From the NCBI GenBank assembly GCA_941918925.1, contig OW799235.1, forward strand, positions 105,107,947 to 105,171,946: a stretch of DNA of 64,000 nt. Reading direction: 5' to 3'. This stretch comes from Phyto melanocephala (lineage: Eukaryota > Arthropoda > Insecta > Diptera > Rhinophoridae). Below, in pieces: positions 11,011 through 23,507 of the stretch; position 1 is the first letter of the stretch, and each line of letters starts with the position of its first letter. Below the pieces are notes generated by a model that made no database searches, had not been told where the DNA came from, and was given only the letters and a program-made list of their open reading frames with translations. The translations under genes and the position numbers were made by a program.

Positions 11011-13790
11011 CAAAAACAATCACGACACCAACATGTTAAGACAGGCCACGCACAATAATAATAATAAAAGGTGAATGCATTTCATAATAGATTTTTGCAA
11101 ATGTTTAAAATTTAACGTAAAGAAAGTTCTGTCGTAAAGCTTAGAAATCTAGCAATAATTATTTACAGAAAATATAGTTATAATATCAACATAAATTTTT
11201 GAAAATGGCGACAGAACATACTGCTTTTGACTCTAACCTTTCGGTCCGGCTTTTTTTTAGTAAGACAACAATGCAAATGAAAAATGTGCTTTTATGTATT
11301 GGAAAAGCACAAAAATTGATTATCTTTAGCATAACTAGTTTTTTCATAAGTCCTTGAATAATCCTGGGATATATCGTCTCAGTCGGATTTTTAGAAATAT
11401 TGTCCCAACTGGATATATAATACATATGAGACAATATGTCCCAGTAGTATCGAAAGCCTGTAAAAATTATATAAGGATTTCCTATGTTAATCAATGCAAA
11501 AATTTAAATCATGGTTTTCTATAAGACGAATAAAAAAATTATGTAAGAACAAAAATAAATAATTCAATTAATTTTTAAGAGTTTTGTTAGTAACTGTTAA
11601 AAGAACATACACACAGAAAACAGATTCATTGTGGCAACCGAATTTGTTGCCAATCGAATTATTTCGGTTCTACGTACTATCTTTCAATTCGTTCATAGCA
11701 ACTGAAATGTTTGTTTCCTTTTACCGTATTTTTGGTATCAATAATGGACTATTAGCAACCTAACGGTTGTGACAGAAGATTTATTTAGTTAGTATTAGTG
11801 GAAATTTTATTATTTATATACAAAATTTTTCTATAAATTAGCTTTTAAAGAAATTTGTTAATACATTTTTAAATTTTAACAAATAAAAAATAAAACTATT
11901 ATTAGTGTTATTTGTGTATCAGAAATTATTTTTTAACATACTTATGTATGCCTTTTCTAAAAACATTTGAAAATTTTGATTTGAACTCAAGACACGAACT
12001 TGAATTAGATTTTGTATAGATAAGATCGTCTGAATTATCTAAAATATGTATATAAATCTTTACATATTTGTTGAATATCGATAACTTAATATAAAAAGAG
12101 CATAACAAAATTTTTTACTACTTTATAGGAAAATAAAAAAACTAAATAAATTTTAAAAAATATTGAAATGACTTGGAGCTTTTCTATGTTGCTATAAATC
12201 CGTTATTTGCAACTTTAGCTTACTAAATTTTTAGGGTGCTGTATTCGCAGTAGACATCCAAAAAACGTTGAAAACGAGATTTCGTTAAAAAAAATACAGA
12301 TTCTCCCGTTTTATATTAAACCATCGATATTCTCTATTTAACATGCTACTATCAGAAAGGATTTTGTAATAATCGTCAATTTTTTAATGAAGTAGATTAC
12401 AGTTGCAAAAGTTCAGAAGGCAAACCTTAAAGTACTAAATTCGCAATATACAAAAAGCTATAACAGTTGAGTCTAAAAATAGAAAAGATTTAAAACATTA
12501 AGCAATAATCTAAGTATACATATATCCTAATAATATTATTGTGGACTGTATCTATATACATATATATTACATACATACATATGTATGTATATATAGCACT
12601 TTCTTTTAAATATATTGAAAAAATTTTAATTAGTAATACATAAAAGACATACTTTTCTAATAAATATTAAAAACAATTCTTAAAATTTTTATAGGTTCAC
12701 TATTTTTTTAAAAACTTTTCGATGTAGGTTTTGATTGTAGTTTTAAGGTCCAATGCCTTAACATTTTTGATTTTCTGAAAAATAAGACATTTAAAGACAT
12801 AGAAACAAACATACATACAATATAATTGATAAGTCGGATTGTCTTAATTTTTCAAAATTTCAAAACATACATATATTGGGATTTGATTAAACTAATTTGC
12901 ACTCCGAGTACAAAAACAATTTATATTGTATGTCTTTTAAAAATCAATTTAACGCAATTATATAAAAATTTTATGAAATAAAGACTAAATTCAAGTCTTA
13001 CCTTAATTGTTTAAATTTTTGTTCTTGGTTCTTGCTTTTTTTTTAATATACAGCGAGAGCTTAATATTTTTTCATTTTTGTATATATTTTTTCACCAATA
13101 AAAATTATAATTATTTTTGTGTATTTTTGGTTTTAAATGACAGGAAAATCAGTGTGTTTTTTTTATTCAATGCTTATAACAAATAATTACTACATACAAC
13201 TTATATTCAGTTGTGAATATCAAATAAAGTTTGAATTGATATATTTTTTATTGTAATCGAATTATAATAATACAACCTAGCAATAATTGGTAACAATAAC
13301 CGAAAACTTATAAATCTTTTGAAATACGTTGACAAAAATGATTATTTTTATTACACGTATCAATATTCAGTATTGCATCCTAATACACGTAAATAAATAT
13401 GGTTGTGTTAGAAGCGATTTGGACACAAACGATAGTAATGAGACAAATCAGTAAGGAAACCCGATTTTAGTATTATGAGTAATCAATTTCAATTACAGTC
13501 GTGTTTTTCCGTTTACGAATATATAAAATCTGTGCCATTTAAAAACCCTTAATACTTACAGTAGTATGTTGTTCCTTCCTAGTAAATTTTTATTGTTTTA
13601 ACCGTTTTCCAACCAATTCTTTTTCTGTGTGTACGTACAAAAATATAACTAATTTACTTTTGATAATTTTAATAATTTGAATAATAAACATAAAAATAAT
13701 AAAAAAATTCAAAAATTTTAAGAAAATTCTACAAAGTTTTTATTATGGTATGGAGTAAACCAATCAACACAATGTGCTACTTGACAGTTT
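11011..13790. other. AT-rich non-coding stretch with scattered element ends
   Basis: A TACACACAGAAAACAG end at 11609-11624 and an inverted TTTTTCTGTGTGTA end near 13620-13633 resemble the MITE ends at 27.1 kb. Whether they bound one 2-kb element is uncertain. A palindromic ACATACATACATATGTATGT region lies near 12570-12592. The 102-codon minus frame at 11186-11494 shows no domain. Confidence 0.4.
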
Positions 13791-13794
13791 GAAC

Positions 13795-14470
13795 AAATGA
13801 TGATGATGTTCCGCTATTATCCAGCTTGGGAGCAAACGGCCTAAATTAGAGATTTCCATCGATTGCGATCGGGAGCTAAAGATAATTGATTGAGTGTTGT
13901 TATACGCCAGGTTGTCTTTGGGCGTCCTCGTCGACAGGAACCTTGTGGATTATACGTCAGAGCGGCTTTTGCGATTGTATTTGTTGATCTGAGCGTGTGG
14001 CCGATCCATCCAAATTTTCGCCTTAAGATGTCTTGGTGGATTGGTATCTGTTTTGTTTTGTGGAGCAGCTAAGAGTTGCTGATCGTGTTTGGGGCCTCTT
14101 TGTAGCGCATTTATTCACACCCTAGGTTTCACATCCATAAAGGAGGATGGGTTTAATACAGGTGTTGAAAATTTTTAATTAAAGGTCACGGGAAAGATCA
14201 TTTGATATCCAAGCTTTCCTCATCGAGTACATAGCCTTACGCGCTTTGTCTGTCCGGTTTGCTACGCCTTCGTCTGCACCACTGTTTGTTGAGATTGTGC
14301 AGCCAAGGTAGCTAAAGGATTGAACATCCTCTATAATATTGTCATTGAGAAGGAACGCGTTAGTGTTGTTTGTGTTTATCCTCATGACCTTAGTCTTCTT
14401 CATGTTGATGCAAAGTCCAACCTTAAGTGCATTTTGATGAAGGGCTTGGAGTTTAAACAAATAGTTTTAG
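13795..14470 (-). pseudogene. LINE 3' end: RT C-terminus plus tail domain
   Basis: On the minus strand, 14179-14460 reads GLCINMKKTKVMRIN, then IEDVQSFSYLGCTIS and a GADEGVANRTDKARKAMYS-RKAW segment. This is the post-catalytic part of reverse transcriptase in a common invertebrate LINE group (RTE/I-like). Further on, with frameshifts, come LRRKFGWIGHTLR and NPQGSCRRGRPKTTWR, the well-known C-terminal block of the same group, then DRNRWKSL. The copy ends in a short CATCATCATCATT tail (forward about 13798-13811). The catalytic palm and endonuclease are missing and frames are broken, so it is a dead 5'-truncated insert. Confidence 0.85.
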
Positions 14471-15090
14471 TTCTCTTCTCTTTTTTTGACAAACTGCATC
14501 ATACACATCGTGATATTTTTTATCGATGAAATGGACATATGATCTCCTACGTTGATGAAATTGCTTTCACGTTTTGACGGACATCCGTACGAATTTTTTT
14601 TTCGTTATGCTATATCTCTTACCAGTTTCCCTCATGTCCTCAGCTAGTGGAACTAGAGAGCTTATCACTTCGGTTTTTTTATGATTTATTTCTTGGTGAA
14701 CTATCTAAAGTATAAATTGGATAGAAAGGGTTAAAGAATTAGGGAGATAAAACTGTATCATATTCAAGAGTGTATGTTTATTTTTTATATGTATTTCTTT
14801 TATGATTGTAATATCTTGTTGTAGTTTTTTATAGCAGATATAAAATTCGTTAATTTGAAATATATAAAGTCTAAAGGCTTACCTACGCTTTTTTGAGTAG
14901 AATTTCAATTCTAAGCACCGTTTGCCGCCGATTTAGTTTTAAAATTGAATTAAAGCTTAAGTCAGCATCTAATAGATGTATCAAAACTAGGTGCTTTTTT
15001 GTACCTAAAACTGCATGCAAAAATGTTGAACAACCCAGAATTAAAAAATATAAATATGATTAACTTAACATCGATAATAATTACTTCAAG
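14471..15090. other. Non-coding stretch
   Basis: The first part (to about 14560) may be more of the LINE. Beyond it nothing is recognisable. Confidence 0.35.
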
Positions 15091-15094
15091 CTTT

Positions 15095-15461
15095 GCCGTC
15101 TGTCCACAGTCAATAATGGTTTACGTATAGACTGTAAATTATACGTAAATTAAATTATGCAATTGAAAGAGCAAAACTAAGTTTTCAAAAATGCAATTGG
15201 TATTACATGCCACTGTCAGTCCACGAAATTTTGATACATGGGGAAAGTTTAATAAATAATTTCGCAGTACTACCTATTAGCCAACTGTCGGAAGATGCCC
15301 AAGGATCAGATATTAAAGATTACAAGCAATATCGCTTGTATCGTTTTTCGAAAGTATCACTATCTTTATCTAATGAAGACGTTTATACCTACGATCAATA
15401 TATGACCAGCATCAGAGAACCACCTGTAAAAATTATAAAAGATTTTCACGAAGACACTTAA
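15095..15461 (+). pseudogene. Transposase-like protein relic (WYYMP...LPIxQLSEDAQ family)
   Basis: An open frame runs through WYYMPLSVHEILIHGESLI, LPISQLSEDAQGSDIKDYK and YRLYRFSKVS to a TAA at 15459-15461. A formal ATG sits at 15207, but the similarity starts earlier, with two stops upstream near 15110-15150. From memory this is a recurrent protein in insect genomes, usually annotated as uncharacterised, with a W/YYMP..VHK.LIHG...LPIG.LSEEAQE.R.KD.K.YR core and a C-terminal SDP motif. Its many-copy nature suggests a mobile element. Only the C-terminal ~120 residues are here and the SDP segment is replaced by TSIREPPVK. I cannot name its superfamily. Confidence 0.45.
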
Positions 15462-15656
15462 CACTTTTGATGTGTCTATACTTAAAGTAATATTTTTTAT
15501 ATGAAATTGCTTGTCATGAATTATATTTTATTTATTTTTTTTAAATTTTACAATAATCGTAACTTGACAAATTAGTTAATTGAAAAAAAGTGAATCATTT
15601 AATTATCCCCATCGGAATTTCTATATAAGGTCTCAAGAAAAACACCATTTATAACA

Positions 15657-15659
<3 letters not shown>

Positions 15660-15696
<37 letters not shown>
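15660..15696. repeat. (TA)n microsatellite
   Basis: About 18 TA units sit immediately before the GC-rich start of the next repeat (AAAAGCCCGGCGCGCGTTGC), suggesting the element targeted or created it. Confidence 0.9.
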
Positions 15697-15697
<1 letters not shown>

Positions 15698-15699
15698 AG

Positions 15700-16475
15700 A
15701 AAAGCCCGGCGCGCGTTGCTACGCCCCTTAATGAATAAATGCATTATAAACTTATATTAAATATCAAGTGCAAAAAACTTAAAATTATAACTTTTTTTTA
15801 TGGGTGTGCCACTGGCCATTTTTCAAATCAAGAAATTTTATAGTCATGACAACTCAATATGTGTGCAAAGTTTCAGAATAATCGGTGAAGTTCAAGTAGC
15901 TGAAAATGATAATTTTTTTTATGGTCGTGACACTGCAAGTACCTCAAAATTATAAAATTTTTTATGGGCGTGGTCCTGCCCACTTTTCTAATCACGAAAT
16001 TGTATAACCATGAGAGCTCAATATGTGTGTGCAAAGTTCCAGAAAAATCGATGAAGTTTAAGTAGCTGAAAATTAAAACTTTTTTTATGGGCATGGCACT
16101 GCCCACTTTTCTACTCACGAAATTGCAAAGTCATAACAGCTCACTATGTGTGCAAAATTTTAGAAAAATCAGTCCAGTGAAAGTACCTCAAAATTACAAC
16201 TTTTTTTTGGGCGTGGCCCTGCCCACTTTTCTAATCACGAAATTATAAAGTCATGACAGCTCAATATGTGTGCAAAGTTTTAGAAAAATCGGTCAAGTGG
16301 AAGTAGCTAAAACTGATAACTAATTTCTTACAAGAGTGACCCGCCCACTTTTTTCCACCTATAAACACTCCCAGGAATGTGTACAACAACTTGCCAAAGT
16401 TTGAGTCCGATCGGTTTTACAGTTTCGGAGTCTATAGCTAACACACAGACAGAGTTTCACTTTGATATATAGATA
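15700..16475 (+). repeat. Dispersed repeat with ~120-bp tandem units
   Basis: It starts AAGCCCGGCGCGCGTTGCTA and ends CAGAGTTTCACTTTGATATA. Between lie about five tandem units, each starting with T-rich TTTTTATGGGCGTGGCMCTG, then CCCACTTTTCTAATCACGAA and CAATATGTGTGCAAAGTTTC. Units begin near 15790, 15912 (partly deleted), 15957, 16080 and 16200. A shorter relative with the same start and end is at 45431-45838. No coding capacity. Open frames on the minus strand are repeat translations. Confidence 0.8.
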
Positions 16476-16479
16476 GAAT

Positions 16480-17235
16480 GTGTATGCAAAATTTCATTGA
16501 AATCGGTTCAGCCGTTTCGGAAGAGTTTGGTGACAAACACTGTGACACGTGAATTTTTTATATTAGAAAAGATTGTTATTAAACTAACTCACTTTCTGCT
16601 GCACGGGTAGTACTCAAGACATATCATGTTAAAAATTCTCTTTGCATGGGAGCTAGCACGCATACTTATCCGATCCCGCCCATTTTCGGCATGGCTACTA
16701 ATATTAATAATAGAGGGCCTCACATACATTTAAAAAGCTTTCCCTGTGATAGTATTCAGGATATATGATATTAAAAATTCACTTTGTATGGTAGCTGCCA
16801 CCCCCACTTATCATATCCCGCCCATTTTTGGCATGGCTACTCAAATTAATAATAGAAGGCCTCACAGAAATTCAAAAAGCTCTCCCTGTCATAATTCTCA
16901 AGATATATGATATTAAAAATTCACTTTGTATCGCAGCTACCACGCCCACTTATGCGATCCTGCCCATTTTCGGTACGGCTACAAATAGTAACAACAAATG
17001 ATGTCGCACGAATTTTCGAAGATCTCCCTTTCATAGTAATCAAGATATATGATGTTAAAAATTCACTTTGTATGGGATATGCCACGCCCACTCCATTAAG
17101 GAATATAAAAAATAGTTATAAACCTATTCTCAGACCTATGGAATGTGTATGCAAAATTTCATTGAAATCGGTTCAGCCCTTTTCGGAGGAGTTTGGTGAC
17201 AAACACTGTGGCACGTGAATTTAATATATATAGAA
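16480..17235 (+). repeat. Second tandem array, ~150-bp units, related 3' end
   Basis: Four units carry CAAGATATATGATATTAAAA, TTCACTTTGTATGG, CACGCCCACTT and CCCGCCCATTTTCGGCATGG, near 16615, 16755, 16900 and 17040. The array is bracketed by two copies of the same terminal piece (16480-16565 and 17125-17225): GTATGCAAAATTTCATTGAA, CGGTTCAGCC, then GTTTGGTGACAAACACTGTG and CACGTGAATTT. The duplicated end suggests two elements of one family in tandem or an unequal exchange. Confidence 0.75.
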
Positions 17236-19120
17236 GATATATATATATATTATGTATACGATTAAATGGATCCTCTAGCTTTTTCACCCTAAAGGTTATT
17301 TTTTAATTTATTTCATGCAATTTCATGCAACTAATTGTAGTTTTAGCTGAATGTTTCTTTTCCTTTTTATAATTCCAATTTTATTTAAGTCTTCTTTAAT
17401 AATATTGTAAAATAAACGCAAACAAAAATAACACATATACATACACATATACATACACATATACATAGAAATGACTATAGAATATTGTTAATTGAATGAA
17501 ATTCATTATGTATAGGCGGTCTGTATCCTGTACGCTGTAATAAAATATAATATCGAAAAATAAATTCAATTAAAACTACAGCTGTATCCAATTAAACAAA
17601 TCCTACTAGTCGATCATTTTATTGTTATTGAAGTTGCAGCTTTTATATGGAATGCTAAACGTATAGAATGCCCACACACATCTGAATGCATGTATGGAAT
17701 ATTGTGTGACTGTGTTCTGTATGAAATGCTAAAAAAAAACAACAGGTGGCTTTACACTGTATTTCAGCGTATGTATCTACATTTATTAGTGGCCATATAC
17801 ACATGCAGTTCTATGCATTTACATATTCTCAGATAACTATGCATATGCCATTGTTCAATATGGCCCAAAATAGTTCATACGTGTAATATTATTTTATTGA
17901 TAGACACATGACATGCAATAACACTACTATAAAACAAAAGCATTTACACTTTTCTATCCCGGCCAGCCATTTTGGGAAAAAAAAGATTTTAAATGTATTT
18001 CATTTAGACTCGCACCATTTTTGTATCGTTATTACACTCAAAGCATAATGTGCGCTTAGTAATTTGATTTTCTGAACACAAAGCTACTAATTAAATTATA
18101 GTTTTATGCAAAAGTAACGCAGAAATAAATACACAAATCGTAAACTAATTTTCCACAAAAGTTTACACATATTTTTGTGGGTGTATTTCCAGCGTACAAA
18201 AAACAATATATGTATGTGTGTTTATTTTCACTGAACGTAATAGTTTCGTTGTAATTGTGCAGTTTAATTTAATTATCGAACATTGATAATAACCTTATAA
18301 ATATGCAACGTAGATATACAATACTGTTGACAGACCTATTTTGATAAGGGTTAATCTAAAGAACTTACATCATTTTACCATTTAAAGGGAAAAATGTACA
18401 CCAAAAGATGCTAAGTATCTATATATCTGAGGTTAAAAGATATAACTGCTTAAGTCGACATAAGCTAAAATCGAGATATTAACACATTTACTGCAATTGT
18501 GCAAATTAAAGCCCTCAGGCGAATTTTCAATTGTTTTGAAGAACTTTATAGAAAGTTATGTATGTATGGAATAATAACTTATTTTAGTTTGTAATTAAAC
18601 TGAATATGAGGAAACCGATATGCCTTTTAGTTTATACAGGACGAAGTTCATTGAATAATATTTATTTTTAAGGAAAACAATTTATAAACATTTTAAAGTG
18701 CTCTCCTGAATAACGATAAAGAGATACTATCGCAGTTTTTTTTATTGTCACTGATATATAAAAGAATAATGTGACTGACTTATTCAATATCGCACAGCCT
18801 AAAGGCTAGAAAAGTTTGAAAGTGGGTTCCTCTTATAATGTATAAAAGTACTATGAAGGGATTTGTGGAAATTCTGACTCTAACCCAGGATCTCCACGTA
18901 GCAATATTTACTACCGCATTTTCACATTTTATGCCGTCCATAGAAATTGCGACTTGTAGACCGTAAATTGCCATACTTACTTCCTTATTTATGAAGTTAG
19001 ATTTTTTAAATTAGTGACTAATAATCCGAGTTGAGATTAAAAGGTTTGGTCGACCAAAAAGGTTTTTTTTGGAATTTTATGATACTTTTTGTATTTTCTA
19101 CGTTTACTAAGCCAAAATTA
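17236..19120. other. AT-rich non-coding stretch
   Basis: A TA-rich patch (17236-17255) and a CATACACATATA repeat (about 17432-17465) are present. The minus frame at 18780-18974 contains a piece reminiscent of a tRNA-derived SINE but is too degraded to call. No exon is supported. Confidence 0.45.
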
Positions 19121-19327
19121 GTTATGCCGTTAGTTAAAGATAGTATTTGTTCAGACCAATGAAAAGCTTTGCATTATTACAACTTTTTTTATTGTTATTA
19201 TTATTAATAATAATTAATATTTAATGGATAAAGAAATATAAAATGTAGATTTTGTAATACAAAGCCATTTATTGGTCTGACAAAATATTGCCTTTATCTA
19301 ACGGCAAGTTGTAATAATGGCCCTTAT
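19121..19327. mobile_element. Foldback MITE, copy 1
   Basis: The left arm (TATGCCGTTAGTTAAAGATA, CAGACCAATGAAAAGCTTTG) is the inverted counterpart of the right arm, whose reverse complement starts GGGCCATTATTACAACTTGC, CGTTAGATAAAGGCAATATT. Nearly all of the ~207 bp is arm, with an AT-only centre. Its left tip appears eroded. A second copy is at 24870-25082. Confidence 0.7.
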
Positions 19328-20205
19328 TCTAAAATTTATAACGATAGAAAATTTTTTTATCAAATTTGACCTAAATTGCAATACTCATATACAAATTTTA
19401 AATTTTGAGTTTCATTACAAGATTCAGAATAAATGATTCATATACTGTCATATTTTTAAAAACTCAAATATTTTTTCAAAGATACTCCTAAAAATAAACC
19501 TTTTTAACTTAAACTTTTTTTTTTTTTTGACAATTAGACAATACAATATGACAGCACATCATGCGAATCCACCAATTATTATTCTAAGCTGACCACCTTT
19601 TTTTACAAAAAAACAAAATAAGTAATTTGCATCTGTTTTTTTTAACAGCGTAAAAGGTATATTTATATTTTTCTTATTTTATTTTAAACAATAACTTTTA
19701 AGTCCAATCAACATCGCTAAAAATATGTACCTGTTGCTCTTTATCAACTGAAAATATATTTTAAATATTTTAGTTTGAATTATATAATTTATAGGTGATG
19801 AACATTATGGTACCTAAGTTACAATGGGAACAAAAATTATTTAGAATTTAATAAAATAATATTTTTAAGATTTAGTTTACCTTTGATTTGCCTCAGTTCT
19901 TCTTATAAAATAAACATTATTTTGGAAAAATATTTTCAAAATGTCACTTAGTTTTTTTTTCATACAAACAATTTGATGTGGTAAAACTAGAAAAAAATAA
20001 CAGTAAACATTTTTAAAAATTATCAAAAAACATTAACTTTTAACGGCGCTACGAGTTCTACATATGAAGGACCTATTAGCCATGTTTATCCAAAATTTTT
20101 ATTATTTTTTGTTTTGAAATATAATATTATCTGAGTATATTTAAGCGAACTTTTTGGTATCTATAACCTGTTCTCATGGCATTTGTTTTAGATAAACCTT
20201 CTATA
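19328..20205. other. AT-rich non-coding stretch
   Basis: Homopolymer-rich, with no recognisable element ends or exons. Confidence 0.45.
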
Positions 20206-20420
20206 TACAGGGTGGGCCAAAATTCAAAATTTTTTCACAATACAAAGTAAATAAATTTAAATTTATTTACACAAAGTATTAAAAATATTGTCTCTTAAAT
20301 GACACCTCGTTTTCCAATTCGCAACTATGTTGCTTTAGATATTTTTCTAAAACAAATAAAGTAGTCGGGCTCTGATGATTTTGTCACAATTTATTTCCGA
20401 GTTGCTGGAAATTATTAGCA
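20206..20420 (-). mobile_element. Mariner-like terminal repeat and relic
   Basis: TATACAGGGTGGGCCAAAAT at 20204-20223 has the form of a Tc1/mariner terminal repeat directly after a TA. Minus-strand translation of the next 150 bp gives only a short basic tail with stops, so at most the end of an element remains. Confidence 0.4.
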
Positions 20421-20680
20421 CGAAAAAGTTTCACTTTAAAATTAAATTATGTATCAACGCACGTGGATAGTGGCTATCAGAGTCTGACTTCGGTTATCCG
20501 AAAAAAAAATAACTCGAATATTTACTTATCTTTTTCGGTTATAAGTATAACCATGCATTTATCACAGAAAATAGCTACTCGTACATGCATGAATTGCTAC
20601 GGTTACGAGTATATTTATTACTTATTTTCAAAAATACTCTCTATACATACGTACTATTCGGATATACATGTGCGAAAACA

Positions 20681-20805
20681 AATTACTTATAAGTATTGGC
20701 AAAATACTTATAAGTATTGGCCAAATACTTATAAGTATTGGCAAAATACTTATAAGTATTGGCAAAATACTTATAAGTATTGCGACATACTTATAAGTAC
20801 TTTTG
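20681..20805. repeat. 21-bp palindromic minisatellite
   Basis: About five and a half head-to-tail units of AAAATACTTATAAGTATTGG-C are present. Each unit contains the perfect 16-bp palindrome AATACTTATAAGTATT. Units are 20, 21, 21, 21, 21 nt, then a diverged one. Because 21 is a multiple of three and each unit is self-complementary, both strands stay open; the resulting frames (20463-20834 plus, 20628-20858 minus) are artefacts of the repeat. Confidence 0.95.
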
Positions 20806-22779
20806 AACAAAAAAAACAAGTAAAAAACAAGTAAAAGTGCTTTATTCTGCTCTTTCATTTTTTATCAAACAAAAAGAAAATTGGTCAGGGCTGGAACTAT
20901 TTGTATAGTATTTATATATAACATAATTTATATTGCTTATTAATTTAAATAAGCAACGAGCTAACACATTATAATAAAATGTTTTGTTTAAATAAAAATA
21001 AATCTACTTATATTTAGTATTAAGAAACGCAACTGTTATACCTGAAATTTGTATGGCTTATCAACTTAAAAAAAATTATTTTGATATAAAAGCAGAAAAA
21101 GATAAGTAAAAATTAAAGAAAATAAAAGTGAAAATTTAGTTGAATTGATACTGGCAATAGATATTTACAATGTATTTTTATTTTGATTTACTATTTATAC
21201 AATTACGTATGTATTTACATTGCTTTTTGTTAGGTAAAAATCTATAAGAATCTTGACCTTAATTATTGAAAAAAAAAACACAAATTTCCAAGGAAAATCC
21301 ATCATTAAGAAGGGTGCTCTTATACAGGTAGTGATGACAGCCTATCTGACCCAAATAAATTAATGCCAGAAAAAACCTGTAAATGTTTTTATGTTCTGGA
21401 CCACATAATGGAACATTCATTGAAACAGTTTTAAAACTTTATTTTGAAATCGAATTTGTGTTCACACAGCGAGATTTGAGAGTATGAATAATTATTACCA
21501 TAAATTGTATTCAAAGTCAGATATTAACCTTTCCGTCCCTGCTTTTTATGTATAAACATCTACTTCTCATCGAGAAGTGAGAGGTTCTATTACATCACAA
21601 GTGTTGTCAACTTTAAGATTCAAAAAACATCAAAACAGGAAAAAACGTTTGATTTTTAAGAATATGCGTAAAGTTTAAAATTTTGAATTTTCGATTTTAT
21701 TTATTTTATAAAATTATAAATTTCGTTATTAGAACCTTTAGGCCTAAAATAAGTTTCCATATAATATCATTAATAATAATAATAATTTTTAAGTTAAAGT
21801 TGTGACTTTAACTTCACAGTTTGTCATATAATCGCTACTTTAAAAATAATTACTGCTTTTGGTTTTATGCATATCATTATTCTTTTCTTTACTTTTATAA
21901 AAAGTTATGTTTGTTTAACCATAGAAGATATCAGAAACATATATATTTAAATTATAACTAATAATAATATAAAATATATAATCTATTTATACAGTTTTTT
22001 AAATGTAAGCTAAGGATCTTTATAACAAAAGCATTGTCTATTATTAATTCTTATCATTTTTGTTGCGTTGTTTCGTAAGAAATTTACCTTGCAAAAATTG
22101 TTCTTTATTTGAATTTAGTATTTTTACTTCGATAAGAAAAATAATGCACTAAAGAATTTGAGAAATCACATCGAGCACTAACTCAAATTTTTTGCGCGAC
22201 AAAAATTTTAAAAAGCACAAATAATATTGCATAAAGCTAAAGTTGACAACGCTGGATAGGAACACAACAAAGAGAGTGTAATTATTTCTGCAAAATATCT
22301 GATACCCAGCAAACAAGAACACAAATATTAAAGTATTATGCCGTGTTATACATTCTAAGCTAATATTTTAAGCTGTATAACGAGACAAATCAATTTTAAA
22401 AGGTTTTAATCAACCACTAAATAGTTATTTATAAGTAAATAAACATAATGATATTATCTGATTATTATTTTCCCGCAGAAAAAAACGATATTCTGTTTTT
22501 GTTTTTTTGGAAAATTAATTAAGAAAAACAAACAAAAACCATATAATTTTTTCTTGACGGACTTAAAATATCTAAAAAAAGTTAATAAGAAAAACAATAA
22601 ACATAAAATATATCTGTTAAAACTAATAAATATATCTTAATATAAGATTATTTTCTTTTTTATAAATTTAAAATATATCACACATGCTCGCTGGGCATTG
22701 CTAAAAAAATAACGCATGTCGTTGTTTCATCAACCCCTAAATTCAAAATCATAAAAAAATTTCTCTGTCCATAATTCAT
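20806..22779. other. AT-rich non-coding stretch
   Basis: No gene is seen. A short hairpin, CTTCTCATCGAGAAG, lies near 21561-21575. The rest is A/T-rich without element ends. Confidence 0.45.
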
Positions 22780-22787
22780 CTAGCAAC

Positions 22788-23507
22788 CAGGGATGCCAGT
22801 TTAATTAAACTGGATATTTTTATGGTATAAATTTTTTTAATTTTGTAAATTTGTTTGCTTTGTTATGTTTAAGTTTTTGTAGAACAATATTTTTAGTGGT
22901 AAAACACAAAGTTCAAATAATTCGCCAATAAACATTTTAATTAAAAATCATATTTCCATTTAAGCGTCTTATTTTTTTATAAAAGTTACATGTTAAATAG
23001 TTTATCATATAAACTTGAAACATGAATTTATAGTAGATAACTTTTAATGTCAATGAAAATATTTTACAAAATAAAGAAAACAAACGCTGTAAGGAAATAT
23101 GTAGAAATGCCTTGAATTTTGATATCTTAAGCCATATATTCTAAATGAAAGTTAAGTCAGGACATATATTCCAATTTTATCAATACTTATATAGGAAATT
23201 AATTATGATTCGAATAAATTACCAAAGTAGTGGCATATACTTTGGCTTAGTAACACTTTTCTTTAAATATTGATGTAAACAAAACTGTATTTTGAATATT
23301 TTCAAATACTAATTAAATAATATATATAAATTATTAATATATTAATTGGTAAATTATATTCATTTACTACCATTTGATTATTGTTTTTATTTTTTAAATA
23401 TAAATGTTAGTATTTAGAAAAATTATGTGCAAAAATTGAAGTTTTTGGTAGATTTTAGTGCATTTTTTGACAAATTTGTTAGGAATAATATTTTTGTGGC
23501 ATCCCTG
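22788..23507. mobile_element. hAT element, non-autonomous, 720 bp
   Basis: The ends are CAGGGATGCCA and its inverted copy TGGCATCCCTG. They are flanked by a perfect 8-bp target duplication, CTAGCAAC, at 22780-22787 and 23508-23515. CAG...CTG ends with an 8-bp duplication are diagnostic of hAT. An 18-bp perfect palindrome, CCAGTTTAATTAAACTGG, spans 22796-22813 at the left end. No transposase frame is left, so it needed a transposase in trans. The intact duplication suggests a relatively recent insertion. Confidence 0.9.

Noticed and set aside
11186..11494. 102-codon minus-strand frame
   Set aside because: No recognisable domain, odd composition, and AT-rich sequence in which such a frame is expected by chance.
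15873..16118. 81-codon minus frame with repeated VGxxxPIK
   Set aside because: Arises from the ~120-bp tandem units.
18840..18975. SINE-like segment (minus strand GATCCTGGGTTAGAGTC)
   Set aside because: It recalls a T-arm/B box but the invariant TTCGA is lost, and no A box or body could be defined.
20463..20858. Open frames on both strands giving repeated KYWQNTY / ISILPIL peptides
   Set aside because: They are translations of the 21-bp palindromic minisatellite, which cannot contain stops in these frames.
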